Positions 1-7,577 of a DNA stretch of 10,095 bases are shown piece by piece; positions within the stretch are counted from its first letter, which is position 1; each line of letters begins with the position of its first letter. This stretch comes from Piscirickettsiaceae bacterium. GTDB taxonomy: Bacteria > Pseudomonadota > Gammaproteobacteria > Thiomicrospirales > Thiomicrospiraceae. The DNA lies in assembly GCA_021767305.1 (NCBI GenBank), contig JAASTL010000015.1, positions 1 to 10,095 of the forward strand, in the 5' to 3' direction. Below the pieces are notes generated by a model. That model saw only the letters and a program-made list of their open reading frames with translations. It was not told the origin of the DNA and made no database searches. A program made the position numbers and the translations under genes.

Positions 1-1405
1 CTACGGATTAGTAGGCTTTTTTGCTTTAATGCAGGCGTGGATGGGAGTGCTTGATCTCGGGTTAAGTCCTACTCTTGGGCGTCAGGTTGCTTACGCTCGA
101 GGTAGAGAGAATGGTTTTGAGTTTTTTAAGCGACTTTTAAAAAGCTTTGAGCTTATTTTTCTCGTTTTGGCAACGCTAATTATCGCGGGTATATTTTTTG
201 CCAGCGAATGGATAGCACAAAGTTGGATTAAAGCCGAGTCGTTGGATTTATCGGTGATTGTCTATTGCATTGTCCTAATGGGCATTTTGATTGGTCTGCG
301 CTGGTTTGCAGGATTGTATCGTAGTGGCATTAATGGCTTGGAAGATCAGGTTTGGCTGAATGCGGCGAACATTACGTTAATTAGCTTTAAGTTTATTGGT
401 GCGTTAATTTTATTGGCTTTTGTAACCCAAGATATACGTCACTTTTTTGAATATCAGTTAGTGATTGGTTTAATTGAGATACTGGTTTTTGCACAACGGT
501 TTTACAAAAAAATGCCAGTCACGCTAAATTCACCAGGCCTGATAGCGTTTGATTGGAGTGCGGTGAAAAGCGTTGCGCCCTTTGCGTTAAGTATTGCCTA
601 CACAGCTGGGATTTGGGTGTTAGTGACGCAAACCGATAAATTGGTGTTATCGGGCGTATTAAGTTTGGCAGAATTTGGTTATTTTAGTTTGGTGGCGCTG
701 GTGGCAGGTGGTATTACCATGCTGTCAGGTCCTATTTCGCAAGCCATTATGCCACGCATGACTATGCTGTTAGCGCAAGAAAAAAAAGAAGAAATGCTGC
801 AGTATTACAGTCAAGGCAGTCAAATTGTCACGTTAATCTCTTTTTCTGTTGCTTTAATGATTGGCTTGTATGCAGAGCCTTTACTGTATGCCTGGACCGG
901 TAATCTCGAAGCTGCTAATTGGGGCTCTGAAGTGTTGTTATGGTTTGCCTTGGGTAATGGCGTGTTAGCTATTGGTGCATTTCAATATTACTTACAGAGT
1001 TGTTTTGGTCAGCTGCGTTTGCATGTGATCGGTTCGACGATTTCAGCAGTGGTACAAGTGCCATTGGTTTATTTTGCCGCCGTCAATTATGGTGCCGTCG
1101 GCGCGGGGATCGCTTGGTTTAGTTTTAGAACACTTTGGTTTATCTGGTGGACACCGATTGTTCATCACCAGTTTGTACCAGGCTTTCACCTCAAGTGGTT
1201 GTTTAAAGATATTTTGCCGATTATCGCAGTGTTAGCGGTCGTTGCACTAGTGCTCTCCCATCAATTTGAACTGAGTCTAGATCAAAACAGGCTATTACTG
1301 TTTGCTGAAATGGCCGGTTTGGGCATCATTTTATTAGTGCTATCTGCTCCTAGTGTGCCGTTGATTCGCCACAAACTGCTTCAAAAATTTAGAGCGAAAA
1401 TATAG
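1..1405 (+). CDS. wzx: Wzx-type polysaccharide-unit flippase, 5'-truncated by the window edge
   Basis: Integral membrane transporter of the MOP (MATE/MVF) superfamily, predicted to flip undecaprenyl-pyrophosphate-linked oligosaccharide units across the inner membrane. The frame is open from base 2, and the residues before the first Met (YGLVGFFAL) continue smoothly into MQAWMGVLDLGLSPTLGRQ, a stretch normally some 40 residues inside such proteins. The ATG at 29 is therefore probably internal and the true start lies upstream. The visible 467 residues are mostly hydrophobic, with about 11-12 membrane segments separated by short charged loops, for example near residues 40-62, 73-92, 185-205, 208-232 and 390-410 counted from the ATG at 29. 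Membership of the family is clear; the sugar unit carried cannot be read from sequence. An A8 run (780-787) lies in a cytoplasmic-type loop. The gene ends 8 bp before the next, consistent with one operon. Confidence 0.88.
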   Translation, partial: YGLVGFFALMQAWMGVLDLGLSPTLGRQVAYARGRENGFEFFKRLLKSFELIFLVLATLIIAGIFFASEWIAQSWIKAESLDLSVIVYCIVLMGILIGLRWFAGLYRSGINGLEDQVWLNAANITLISFKFIGALILLAFVTQDIRHFFEYQLVIGLIEILVFAQRFYKKMPVTLNSPGLIAFDWSAVKSVAPFALSIAYTAGIWVLVTQTDKLVLSGVLSLAEFGYFSLVALVAGGITMLSGPISQAIMPRMTMLLAQEKKEEMLQYYSQGSQIVTLISFSVALMIGLYAEPLLYAWTGNLEAANWGSEVLLWFALGNGVLAIGAFQYYLQSCFGQLRLHVIGSTISAVVQVPLVYFAAVNYGAVGAGIAWFSFRTLWFIWWTPIVHHQFVPGFHLKWLFKDILPIIAVLAVVALVLSHQFELSLDQNRLLLFAEMAGLGIILLVLSAPSVPLIRHKLLQKFRAKI

Positions 1406-1413
1406 AGACATTT

Positions 1414-2424
1414 ATGAGGAACTTAAGAACTGAAGACGAAATCATCGCAAACTGGAAAGGCGATATAGACAAGCCAGTGGTGAGTGTCATTTGCCATACT
1501 TATAATCACGTTAATTTTATAGAGCAGTCATTAGTTGGTTTTTTAAATCAAGTCACTTCTTTTCCATTTGAAATAATTGTGCATGATGATGCATCTACAG
1601 ATGGTACCGATGTTATTATTCAGCGTTACGCAAAAAAATTTCCTCGTTTGATTAGAGCTATCTTACAGCCAGAGAATAAGTTTAGTGTGGGTATACAACC
1701 TTCAATGATTACTTTTTTTGAAGCAAAAGGTCATTATATTGCGCTCTGCGAAGGTGATGATTACTGGATAAACGATAAAAAATTAACTACTCAATTGGAA
1801 AAGTTTAAAGAGGGTGTTTCTATAGTTTTTCATGACTCTTTAATAATCACTGAAACCGGTGAAAAATTAGGTTCTTATTTTCCAAAAAATAAAAAACCGC
1901 TGAAAGGCTATAGCCCATTTAAGTTGTGCAAAGGTGCAACTATCCCAACCGCATCATGTATGGTATTGGCAAAGCCTTTAAAAGAAACAAAACGATATAA
2001 TATTATTAATGGGGATCATTTTAACTGGGCTGTGTTAGCCCATTATGGTAAAGCTGTTTTTATTGATGAAGTAATGTCTGTTTATAGGTTGCATGAAGGT
2101 GGTATTTGGTCATCAAGAAATTTAGAAAATAAGATAAATGCTGTTACCAGCTCCAAATTAACAATTTTTAATTTTGTTGAGAAAAAGTTTAAATCTTCGG
2201 CATTATTAGGTAATTACATTTCGATGATTGAGTTCTATAAAGGCTGGAGTTTTTTGAGTAAAAGAAACAAGTATAGATTAATCACAAATAGCTTAAGAAG
2301 TCTAATTCTTCTGAAACAATGTGAATTACCTTCAATTCAAGGGCTTAAGGACGTGATTTTGATTTTAGTGCTTACATTTGCTCTTTATCCATTCTGGGCT
2401 GTAAAGTCTTTCTTTTCTAATTAA
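1414..2424 (+). CDS. Family 2 glycosyltransferase
   Basis: Predicted inverting GT-A glycosyltransferase that adds one sugar to the lipid-linked unit at the cytoplasmic face of the inner membrane. The N-terminal nucleotide-binding strand (VSVICHTYNH, about residues 23-32) leads to the DDASTDGT motif at 58-65, and the metal-binding acidic motif is EGDDYW at 113-118. A later acidic motif (NGDHFNW, 199-205) and VMSVYRLHEGGIWSS (220-234) match the usual second half of this subfamily, where the Asp is the likely catalytic base. A hydrophobic C-terminal stretch (about 313-332) may anchor it to the membrane. It starts at the first ATG after the flippase stop, 8 bp away, with only a weak AGAGA ribosome site. 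The gene is clearly more AT-rich than the flippase (sampled lines about 28-37% GC against about 48%). Donor and acceptor sugars are unknown. Confidence 0.88.
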   Translation: MRNLRTEDEIIANWKGDIDKPVVSVICHTYNHVNFIEQSLVGFLNQVTSFPFEIIVHDDASTDGTDVIIQRYAKKFPRLIRAILQPENKFSVGIQPSMITFFEAKGHYIALCEGDDYWINDKKLTTQLEKFKEGVSIVFHDSLIITETGEKLGSYFPKNKKPLKGYSPFKLCKGATIPTASCMVLAKPLKETKRYNIINGDHFNWAVLAHYGKAVFIDEVMSVYRLHEGGIWSSRNLENKINAVTSSKLTIFNFVEKKFKSSALLGNYISMIEFYKGWSFLSKRNKYRLITNSLRSLILLKQCELPSIQGLKDVILILVLTFALYPFWAVKSFFSN

Positions 2425-2449
2425 GCTTGAAATTAACGGGTGAAGATTT

Positions 2450-3517
2450 TTGAAAGTTGCAATTTTAGGCGCTGCTAACAGCATTCACACAACTCGTTGG
2501 GCGAATGGTTTAGCTTCTAGAGGTGTTAAGGTACATCTCGTTTCTGTGCATGGATTACCCTTGGAGCTTGATCCTCGTGTAAATTTGTACCTTCTGAAGA
2601 ATAAAGCTCCACTCGGTTACTTGACTGCGTTTTTTGAAGTGCGACAGTTAATCAAACAAATTCACCCTGACTTGATGAATGTGCATTATGCAACTGGTTA
2701 TGGCTTGTTAGCTCGCTTGGTGGGCTTTAAGCCGACCTTGCTTTCCGTTTGGGGTAGCGATGTTTATGATTTTCCAGAAAAATCGTTTTTGCACCGTTGG
2801 TTATTAAAGGGCAATTTAGAGTCGGTTAATGCGATTGCCTCGACCAGTCTTTGCATGGCTTGTAAAACAGCGGAAACTTATCACCATGAAAAGGTCTTTA
2901 TTACGCCTTTTGGTATTGATGAAATCCAATTTCAATCTTTACCTGCCGGTGAAGATAAAAATGAAATAGTATTGGGGACAGTGAAAACCTTAAAACAATT
3001 GTATGGCATTGATATTTTAATCAAAGCTTTTGCGAAAGCTTGGAAGGATTTAAATCAGCCCGACAACATAAAGTTAGAAATTTCTGGTGGTGGTCCTGAT
3101 TTAGTCTCATTGCAAAATTTAGTCCAAGATTTAGGCGTGACTAACCAAGTTATGTTTCATGGACCAGTAAATCATAATGAAGTGCCAGCGATGTTGAATC
3201 GTCTGGATGTTTACTGTGCGTTTAGTCGACATGAAAGTTTTGGCGTGGCGATTTTAGAGGCGAGTGCCTGTGAAAAGCCTGTGATTGTCTCGGATGCCGA
3301 TGGTCCAGCAGAAGTCATTTTGGATGGAAAAACTGGATTGGTTGTTCCGAAAGAAGATGTCGATGCCTCAGCCAAAGCCATGATTAAACTGATCCAAGAC
3401 CAGCAGCTTAGAAGAAAAATGGGCAAAGCAGGTCGACAACACGTGCTTGAAAATTATACATGGGATAAATCGTTGGATTTAATGCTTAAAGCCTACAAAA
3501 CAACTATGAATATTTAG
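2450..3517 (+). CDS. Family 4 glycosyltransferase (TTG start)
   Basis: Predicted retaining GT-B glycosyltransferase acting on the growing lipid-linked oligosaccharide in the cytoplasm. The N-terminal acceptor-side domain opens with KVAILGAANSIHTTRWANGL, a typical start for this group, and contains SVWGSDVYDFP (99-109). The C-terminal donor-binding domain shows the GT4 EX7E motif in full: E262 in HESFG and E270 in ILEAS, followed by GPAEVI and a GxTGLVVP segment. The start must be TTG at 2450, because an in-frame TGA lies at 2441-2443 and the conserved first strand begins immediately after. A GGGTGAAG-like purine stretch just upstream could serve as ribosome site. The gene is 25 bp after the GT2 gene and 16 bp before wbpB. 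At 355 residues it is of normal length. Sugar specificity is not predictable. Confidence 0.9.
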   Translation: MKVAILGAANSIHTTRWANGLASRGVKVHLVSVHGLPLELDPRVNLYLLKNKAPLGYLTAFFEVRQLIKQIHPDLMNVHYATGYGLLARLVGFKPTLLSVWGSDVYDFPEKSFLHRWLLKGNLESVNAIASTSLCMACKTAETYHHEKVFITPFGIDEIQFQSLPAGEDKNEIVLGTVKTLKQLYGIDILIKAFAKAWKDLNQPDNIKLEISGGGPDLVSLQNLVQDLGVTNQVMFHGPVNHNEVPAMLNRLDVYCAFSRHESFGVAILEASACEKPVIVSDADGPAEVILDGKTGLVVPKEDVDASAKAMIKLIQDQQLRRKMGKAGRQHVLENYTWDKSLDLMLKAYKTTMNI

Positions 3518-3533
3518 AGTAAGAAGGTTAGTT

Positions 3534-4604
3534 ATGTTGAAATTTGCATTATTAGGTTGTGGACGCATTGCAAAGCGCCACTCTGAACTATTGGGTCTCG
3601 GTCAGATTAAAAATGCAGGACTTGTTGCAGTATGTGACATCGTAGAGGAGAAGGCTAAGAAAATCGGTGAGCAATTTGATGTGCCATATTTTACAGATAT
3701 GAATGAAATGCTGACTAAAACTGATATTGACGTTGTGTCAGTGCTAACAGAAAGTGGCTATCATGCAGAGCATGTGATAGAAGTCGCTAAGCATAATAAA
3801 CATATTGTTGTTGAAAAGCCCATGGCTTTAACATTAGATGATGCTGATGCGATGATTTCAGCCTGTGATGAAGCGGGAGTAAAATTATTTGTAGTTAAGC
3901 AAAACCGCTTTAATGTACCAGTAGTTAAAACTCGCGAAGCGTTAGAAGCAGGGCGTTTGGGTAAGCTGGTTTTAGGTACCGTTCGTGTTCGCTGGTGTCG
4001 TCCGCAAGCCTATTATGATCAAGACGCATGGCGCGGAACCTGGGCTCTTGATGGTGGTGTCTTAACCAATCAGGCAAGCCACCATATTGATCTGTTAGAG
4101 TGGATGATGGGTGAGGTTGAAAGTGTCTATGCAATGAGTACAACAGCTCTCGCAGACATTGAAGCAGAAGACACCGCTATAGTAAATTTGCGTTTCAGAA
4201 ACGGTGCATTAGGCATTATTGAAGCTACTACAGCTGTTCGTCCTAAAGATTTAGAAGGTTCTTTATCGATACTTGGTGAAACTGGTACGGTTGAAATTGG
4301 CGGCTTTGCCGTTAATCAAATGAAAGTTTGGAACTTTACTGAGCTACATGAAGACGATGATGAAGTAATGGAAAAATATTCTGTTAATCCACCAAATGTT
4401 TATGGCTTTGGGCATCAAGCCTATTATGAGCATGTTGTAGATTCTATTCTAAACAACAAAAAACATTTAGTAGATGGTCTGCAAGGCCGAAAAAGTCTTG
4501 AGTTGATCAATGCGATTTATGAATCGATTGAAACTAAAAAAGAAGTCTTTTTGCGCTTTAAACCAAAACATTGTCGCTTAGGGCAAAAAAATGAATCAGC
4601 CTAA
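3534..4604 (+). CDS. wbpB: UDP-GlcNAc uronate 3-dehydrogenase (WbpB/WlbA type, Gfo/Idh/MocA family)
   Basis: NAD-dependent oxidoreductase predicted to oxidise C3 of UDP-N-acetylglucosaminuronic acid to the 3-keto sugar, the first of three steps to the 2,3-diacetamido uronic acid. The Rossmann motif GCGRIA lies at residues 8-13 and the family signature EKPMAL at 94-99. KQNRFN (122-127), RVRWCRPQAYYDQDAWRG (151-168) and DGGVLTNQASHHIDLLEW (173-190) are the blocks I associate specifically with WbpB/WlbA rather than other Gfo/Idh/MocA enzymes. A strong AAGAAGG ribosome site (3521-3527) precedes the ATG. The 356 residues are near the longer WlbA forms; the last six (QKNESA) read into wbpD, overlapping it by 14 bp. 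In some characterised WlbA enzymes the bound NADH is reoxidised by 2-oxoglutarate, which the neighbouring aminotransferase would supply. That coupling is inference here. Confidence 0.92.
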   Translation: MLKFALLGCGRIAKRHSELLGLGQIKNAGLVAVCDIVEEKAKKIGEQFDVPYFTDMNEMLTKTDIDVVSVLTESGYHAEHVIEVAKHNKHIVVEKPMALTLDDADAMISACDEAGVKLFVVKQNRFNVPVVKTREALEAGRLGKLVLGTVRVRWCRPQAYYDQDAWRGTWALDGGVLTNQASHHIDLLEWMMGEVESVYAMSTTALADIEAEDTAIVNLRFRNGALGIIEATTAVRPKDLEGSLSILGETGTVEIGGFAVNQMKVWNFTELHEDDDEVMEKYSVNPPNVYGFGHQAYYEHVVDSILNNKKHLVDGLQGRKSLELINAIYESIETKKEVFLRFKPKHCRLGQKNESA

Positions 4605-5070
4605 TCTAAAAAATGTTTCGATCCGAGACGATGTTGTTTTTGGTCAAAATGTCACGGTTGTGCAACCTGTTAATCTTTACGGTTGTGATATTGGCGATAA
4701 AGTTTTTATTGGTCCATTTGTCGAGATTCAAAAAGACGTCAAAATCGGTCATCGAGCTCGTGTGCAGTCGCACACATTTATCTGTGAACTCGTTACCATT
4801 GGTGACGACTGCTTTATTGGACATGGGGTTATGTTTATTAATGACCTATTTACTAAAGGCGGCCCGGCTCGCGGAGATAAATCGCTTTGGAAAACCACTA
4901 GAATCGGAAATCATGTTTCAATAGGCAGCAATGCGACTATCTTGCCTGTTGAAATATGCGATTATGTTGTGATTGGAGCGGGTGCTGTGGTTAGCAAAGA
5001 TATTACAGAACCAGGTGTGTATGCTGGGAATCCAGCCAAAAAAATTAAGGACATTGATCCAAATGGTTAA
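4591..5070 (+). CDS. wbpD: UDP-2-acetamido-3-amino-2,3-dideoxyglucuronate N-acetyltransferase (WbpD/WlbB type)
   Basis: Acetyl-CoA-dependent acyltransferase predicted to acetylate the 3-amino group made by WbpE, giving UDP-2,3-diacetamido-2,3-dideoxyglucuronic acid. Most of the 159 residues are hexapeptide repeats of a left-handed beta-helix (for example [53 protein letters not shown]), ending with [12 protein letters not shown], the usual cap of such trimeric enzymes. FIND at 82-85 puts an Asn at position 84, and as I recall this is the residue implicated in catalysis in the WlbB structure. It is somewhat shorter than the roughly 190-residue Pseudomonas protein, but no motif appears lost. 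The start codon lies inside the end of wbpB (14-bp overlap) and the stop overlaps the start of wbpE by 8 bp, so the three are likely translated together. Specificity is inferred mainly from the neighbours. Confidence 0.88.
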   Translation: MNQPNLKNVSIRDDVVFGQNVTVVQPVNLYGCDIGDKVFIGPFVEIQKDVKIGHRARVQSHTFICELVTIGDDCFIGHGVMFINDLFTKGGPARGDKSLWKTTRIGNHVSIGSNATILPVEICDYVVIGAGAVVSKDITEPGVYAGNPAKKIKDIDPNG

Positions 5071-6160
5071 ATTTTTAGATTTAGCATGGCAATACAAAAC
5101 AATAAAGAATGATATAGATGCTGCAATAGCAGGTGTGATTTACAAATCTGCCTTTATCGGCGGTGAAACCGTTAGAAACTTTGAACAAGAGTTTGCAGAT
5201 TATTGTGAAACTGAATTTTGTGTTGGGGTGGGTAACGGTACAGATGCTCTTGAAATTGCCATTGAAGCTCTTAATCTTCCAGGCGGTTCTGAAATTATAG
5301 TGCCAGCGAACTCCTTTATTGCTAGTTCTGAAGCTGTAACCCGTCAAGGGCACAAGGTCATCTTTGCTGATTGTGATTCTGAATCATATTTTATTTCAGT
5401 GGAGGATGCTGAAAAACGTATTACGTCAAACACTAAAGCCATTATCGCTGTTCATCTTTATGGGCACCCTTGTGATATGGACGCATTGCAAGACATAGCT
5501 CAGCAATATGGGCTTTACATTATCGAAGATTGTGCCCAAGCGCATGGCGCAGAATACAAAAGCAGAAAAGTAGGATCGATTGGTGATATTGCCACCTTTA
5601 GCTTTTATCCAGGTAAAAACTTAGGTGCCTATGGTGATGGTGGCGCGATTACCACGAATAATTCTGAATTAGCCCAAAAGTGCCGCATGATTGCCAATCA
5701 CGGACGTGTTGCTAAGTATGCCCACGAGTTTGAAGGACGCAACTCGCGATTAGATGGCTTGCAAGCTGCTATCCTTTCAGTCAAATTGAAACACTTGCCC
5801 GAATGGACGGAAAAACGTATTGCTGTAGCAGATTATTACCTTGGTAATTTAAAAGGTATCTCTCAAATCACTTTGCCCGAGCGGCAGGACTGGGCAAAAC
5901 AGGTTTATCACTTGTTTGTCATCCGAACAGACAAGCGTGATGAACTTGCTGAATTCATGGCAGATAAAGGCGTTCAGACTGGTGTGCACTATCCAATTTC
6001 ATTGCCAAAGCTGAAAGCTTATGAATATACAAATCAGGCGAGTGAAAATATTTTTGCCAATAAATCAGATGCTACATTACTGAGCTTGCCTATTGGTGAA
6101 CACCTTACCCCCAAAGACCTAGAGCAAGTTGTTGCGACAATCAAAGAGTTTTTTGCATGA
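5063..6160 (+). CDS. wbpE: UDP-3-keto-GlcNAc uronate aminotransferase (WbpE/WlbC type, DegT/DnrJ/EryC1 family)
   Basis: PLP-dependent aminotransferase predicted to convert the 3-keto sugar made by WbpB into the 3-amino sugar, with glutamate as donor. From the chosen start the protein has 365 residues. It begins [11 protein letters not shown], the usual start of this family; an in-frame ATG at 4973 would add 30 residues lying wholly inside wbpD and resembling nothing in the family. [10 protein letters not shown] (58-67) binds the PLP phosphate, [11 protein letters not shown] (153-163) carries the Asp that contacts the pyridine nitrogen, and [14 protein letters not shown] (181-194) contains the Schiff-base Lys185. 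The C-terminal HYPISLPK motif is also typical. The ATG overlaps the wbpD stop (ATGGTTAA), with AAGG about 12 bp upstream. The stop overlaps the next ATG as ATGA. The family is certain; the exact sugar is inferred from wbpB and wbpD. Confidence 0.92.
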   Translation: MVKFLDLAWQYKTIKNDIDAAIAGVIYKSAFIGGETVRNFEQEFADYCETEFCVGVGNGTDALEIAIEALNLPGGSEIIVPANSFIASSEAVTRQGHKVIFADCDSESYFISVEDAEKRITSNTKAIIAVHLYGHPCDMDALQDIAQQYGLYIIEDCAQAHGAEYKSRKVGSIGDIATFSFYPGKNLGAYGDGGAITTNNSELAQKCRMIANHGRVAKYAHEFEGRNSRLDGLQAAILSVKLKHLPEWTEKRIAVADYYLGNLKGISQITLPERQDWAKQVYHLFVIRTDKRDELAEFMADKGVQTGVHYPISLPKLKAYEYTNQASENIFANKSDATLLSLPIGEHLTPKDLEQVVATIKEFFA

Positions 6161-7329
6161 AAAGGGTGGTTTTTTTCTTTGAGTCTGTCTATCCGGATAA
6201 CAATGCAGGTTCGATAAGGGCGCATTTTTTGATCGAAGCATTTAAAACTGCTGTACCGAATGTCGAGTTAATTGTTTTGACCGGAACGTGCTTTCCGGGT
6301 GAGGTTAACGGTGTTAAATTTGTGTCTCTAGCTAACCCCAAAAGTTATCAGAAAACAGGCTTTCTTAAGAGGGCCTTAAAAGAGATCAAGCTTGGTTTTA
6401 TAGCTGTTAGAGCTTTAAATAAAATCAAAGGCGATTGTGGTTTCTTTTATATATCTTCTCCTTCCTATTTGGCGTCTATGGTCTTAACCACCTATGCTTC
6501 TTTATCAAAAAAACGCTTTGTCTTTGAAGTGAGAGATATTTATCCGCAAGCTTTTGCGTATGCTGGTGCAGTAAAACAAAACGGCTTAATTTATAAGTTT
6601 TTTACATCTCTTTCAAACTTAGCCTACCGAAAAGCAGCGCTGAATATTTCTGCAACGGAAGGCATTGCTCAGATGATTAAACAGAATGTGCCTGAATCAA
6701 AAAATTATGTTTCAATGAATGGTTTTCCAAGTCCTCTTTTAAGGGTGAGTAGCCAAAAGTATCAACGCTTTACCTTGGTATTTCATGGAACATTAGGTTT
6801 GTTTCAAGATATAGAGCTACTTTGCGACTTGGCTGAAGAGTTAAAATCTTATGATGATGTTGATTTAATTGTTATTGGGCATGGAACGAAATCAACACTT
6901 GTGGAAAAAGCAACGAAACAGAACCCAAACTTTCGTTTTCTAGGTTCACTTAACCATGAGGATACGATTAATGTCGTGTCTAAATGTCATGTTGGGTTGA
7001 GTTTTAGGTTTGATGACCCTTTATCTTTCATGTCTTTTCCAGTAAAAAACTGGGAATACGTTGGCCTAGCAATCCCTTCAATCATTACACCTCATGGAAG
7101 TGAAGCCGGTCGCTTTTTAGCAGAAAACGGTTGCGGTATTCAAGTTCATGAAAAGTCTATAAACAATATTGTTGATGAGGTTTTGAAATTAAAGTCAGAT
7201 AAAGTTTATTATCAGAGTTTTGTCGAGAACTGCAAACATATTAGAACAAGCTTTACACGTGAATTGTTATCAAACGGTTTAGTACAAAAATTGATTAATG
7301 ATTTAAATGTTAATTCAGTTGAAACATAA
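6157..7329 (+). CDS. Divergent family 4 (WbuB-like) glycosyltransferase
   Basis: Predicted GT-B glycosyltransferase of the polysaccharide pathway, cytoplasmic or membrane-associated. The N-terminal half has [19 protein letters not shown] (7-25), YISSPSYLA (98-106) and [11 protein letters not shown] (123-133), which resemble WbuB-type enzymes. The C-terminal half has [16 protein letters not shown] (207-222), IGHG (240-243), FLGSLNHED (261-269) and [16 protein letters not shown] (294-309). The last block replaces the usual PSKLFEY...GKPV segment: Glu300 of the EX7E pair is kept, but the position eight residues earlier is Met292. The start ATG shares ATGA with the wbpE stop, implying translational coupling. 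Sampled lines are about 32-35% GC, lower than the flanking biosynthetic genes. The final codons and stop lie in a 17-bp tandem duplication. Donor and linkage are unknown. Confidence 0.83.
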   Translation: MKRVVFFFESVYPDNNAGSIRAHFLIEAFKTAVPNVELIVLTGTCFPGEVNGVKFVSLANPKSYQKTGFLKRALKEIKLGFIAVRALNKIKGDCGFFYISSPSYLASMVLTTYASLSKKRFVFEVRDIYPQAFAYAGAVKQNGLIYKFFTSLSNLAYRKAALNISATEGIAQMIKQNVPESKNYVSMNGFPSPLLRVSSQKYQRFTLVFHGTLGLFQDIELLCDLAEELKSYDDVDLIVIGHGTKSTLVEKATKQNPNFRFLGSLNHEDTINVVSKCHVGLSFRFDDPLSFMSFPVKNWEYVGLAIPSIITPHGSEAGRFLAENGCGIQVHEKSINNIVDEVLKLKSDKVYYQSFVENCKHIRTSFTRELLSNGLVQKLINDLNVNSVET

Positions 7330-7348
7330 ATTCAGTTGAAACATAAAT
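7312..7348 (+). repeat. 17-bp tandem duplication spanning a stop codon
   Basis: The unit TTCAGTTGAAACATAAA occurs twice back to back without mismatch (7314-7330 and 7331-7347). Periodicity of 17 extends from 7312 to 7348. The first copy encodes the last residues and TAA stop (7327-7329) of the glycosyltransferase; the second is non-coding. Because 17 is not a multiple of three, loss of one copy would leave the same stop in place, so it is probably neutral for the protein. Confidence 0.95.
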
Positions 7349-7421
7349 ATTGATTTTAAAGAGCTATGTTGCCGCAGGATTAATAAGTTATAAGTAAGGT
7401 TTAATTCAACAGCTTTTTGAG

Positions 7422-7454
7422 GAGTTCAAAAAACTCGATTATTTAAGTCGAGTT
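7422..7454 (+). promoter_or_regulatory. Pair of mutually exclusive hairpins in the galE leader
   Basis: The segment AACTC (7432-7436) can pair upstream with GAGTT (7422-7426; 5 bp, loop CAAAA) or, as part of AACTCGA (7432-7438), downstream with TCGAGTT (7448-7454; 7 perfect bp, plus a T-G and a T-A pair closing a 5-nt loop). The two structures exclude each other, the arrangement expected of an attenuator. The second hairpin is followed by GTTTCTTT, a poor T tract. The base pairing is directly visible; a regulatory role is inference. No uORF or ligand-binding fold was recognised. Confidence 0.45.
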
Positions 7455-7459
7455 GTTTC

Positions 7460-7488
7460 TTTACCCACTACGCGGTAAAAGGTTTTTT
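7460..7488 (+). terminator. Terminator-like hairpin before galE
   Basis: TTTACC (7460-7465) pairs with GGTAAA (7474-7479) around an 8-nt loop. After three more bases (AGG) comes T6 (7483-7488). The stem is short and AT-rich and the T tract is slightly displaced, so this is at best a weak intrinsic terminator for the upstream operon. Its position, after the last glycosyltransferase gene and before a candidate galE promoter, fits that role. Confidence 0.4.
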
Positions 7489-7520
7489 AAGACCAAGTTA
7501 TAAATCAGCGTTCTAACTCT

Positions 7521-7549
7521 TTGACAACTTATAGATCAATCAATAAAGC
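7521..7549 (+). promoter_or_regulatory. Candidate sigma-70 promoter for galE and the initiating transferase
   Basis: TTGACA at 7521-7526 is a perfect -35 consensus. The -10 is poor: TAAAGC at 7544-7549 with a 17-bp spacer (3 of 6 matches), or AATAAA at 7542-7547 with 15 bp (4 of 6). Transcription would begin near 7556, leaving a leader of about 20 nt before the ATG at 7578. The TTG of this box is in frame with galE and could be mistaken for its start codon. Confidence 0.42.
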
Positions 7550-7577
7550 TAAAAAAACATATAACAGAGAAATTTAC

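Noticed and set aside
780..787. An A8 run in the flippase gene as a possible phase-variable tract
   Set aside because: It encodes Glu-Lys-Lys in a charged loop of an AT-rich gene, the frame is intact, and eight bases is short for a contingency locus without strain comparison.
4613..4924. A 103-codon open frame in another frame inside wbpD
   Set aside because: It lies within a clear hexapeptide-repeat protein on the same strand; its composition is that of a frame-shifted shadow.
4973..5062. An upstream in-frame ATG that would extend wbpE by 30 residues
   Set aside because: The extension lies wholly inside wbpD, has no family resemblance, and the conserved MVKFLDL start is at 5063.
7471..7482. 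A possible ops/JUMPstart (RfaH) element, CGCGGTAAAAGG
   Set aside because: It shares the GCGGTA core but matches only about 7 of 12 ops positions, loses the following GCG, and is not upstream of the whole locus; the GGTAAA is better explained by the hairpin stem.
7499..7504. TATAAA as a further -10 box upstream of galE
   Set aside because: No acceptable -35 sequence lies 16-18 bp upstream, and the region is too AT-rich to give the hexamer weight by itself.
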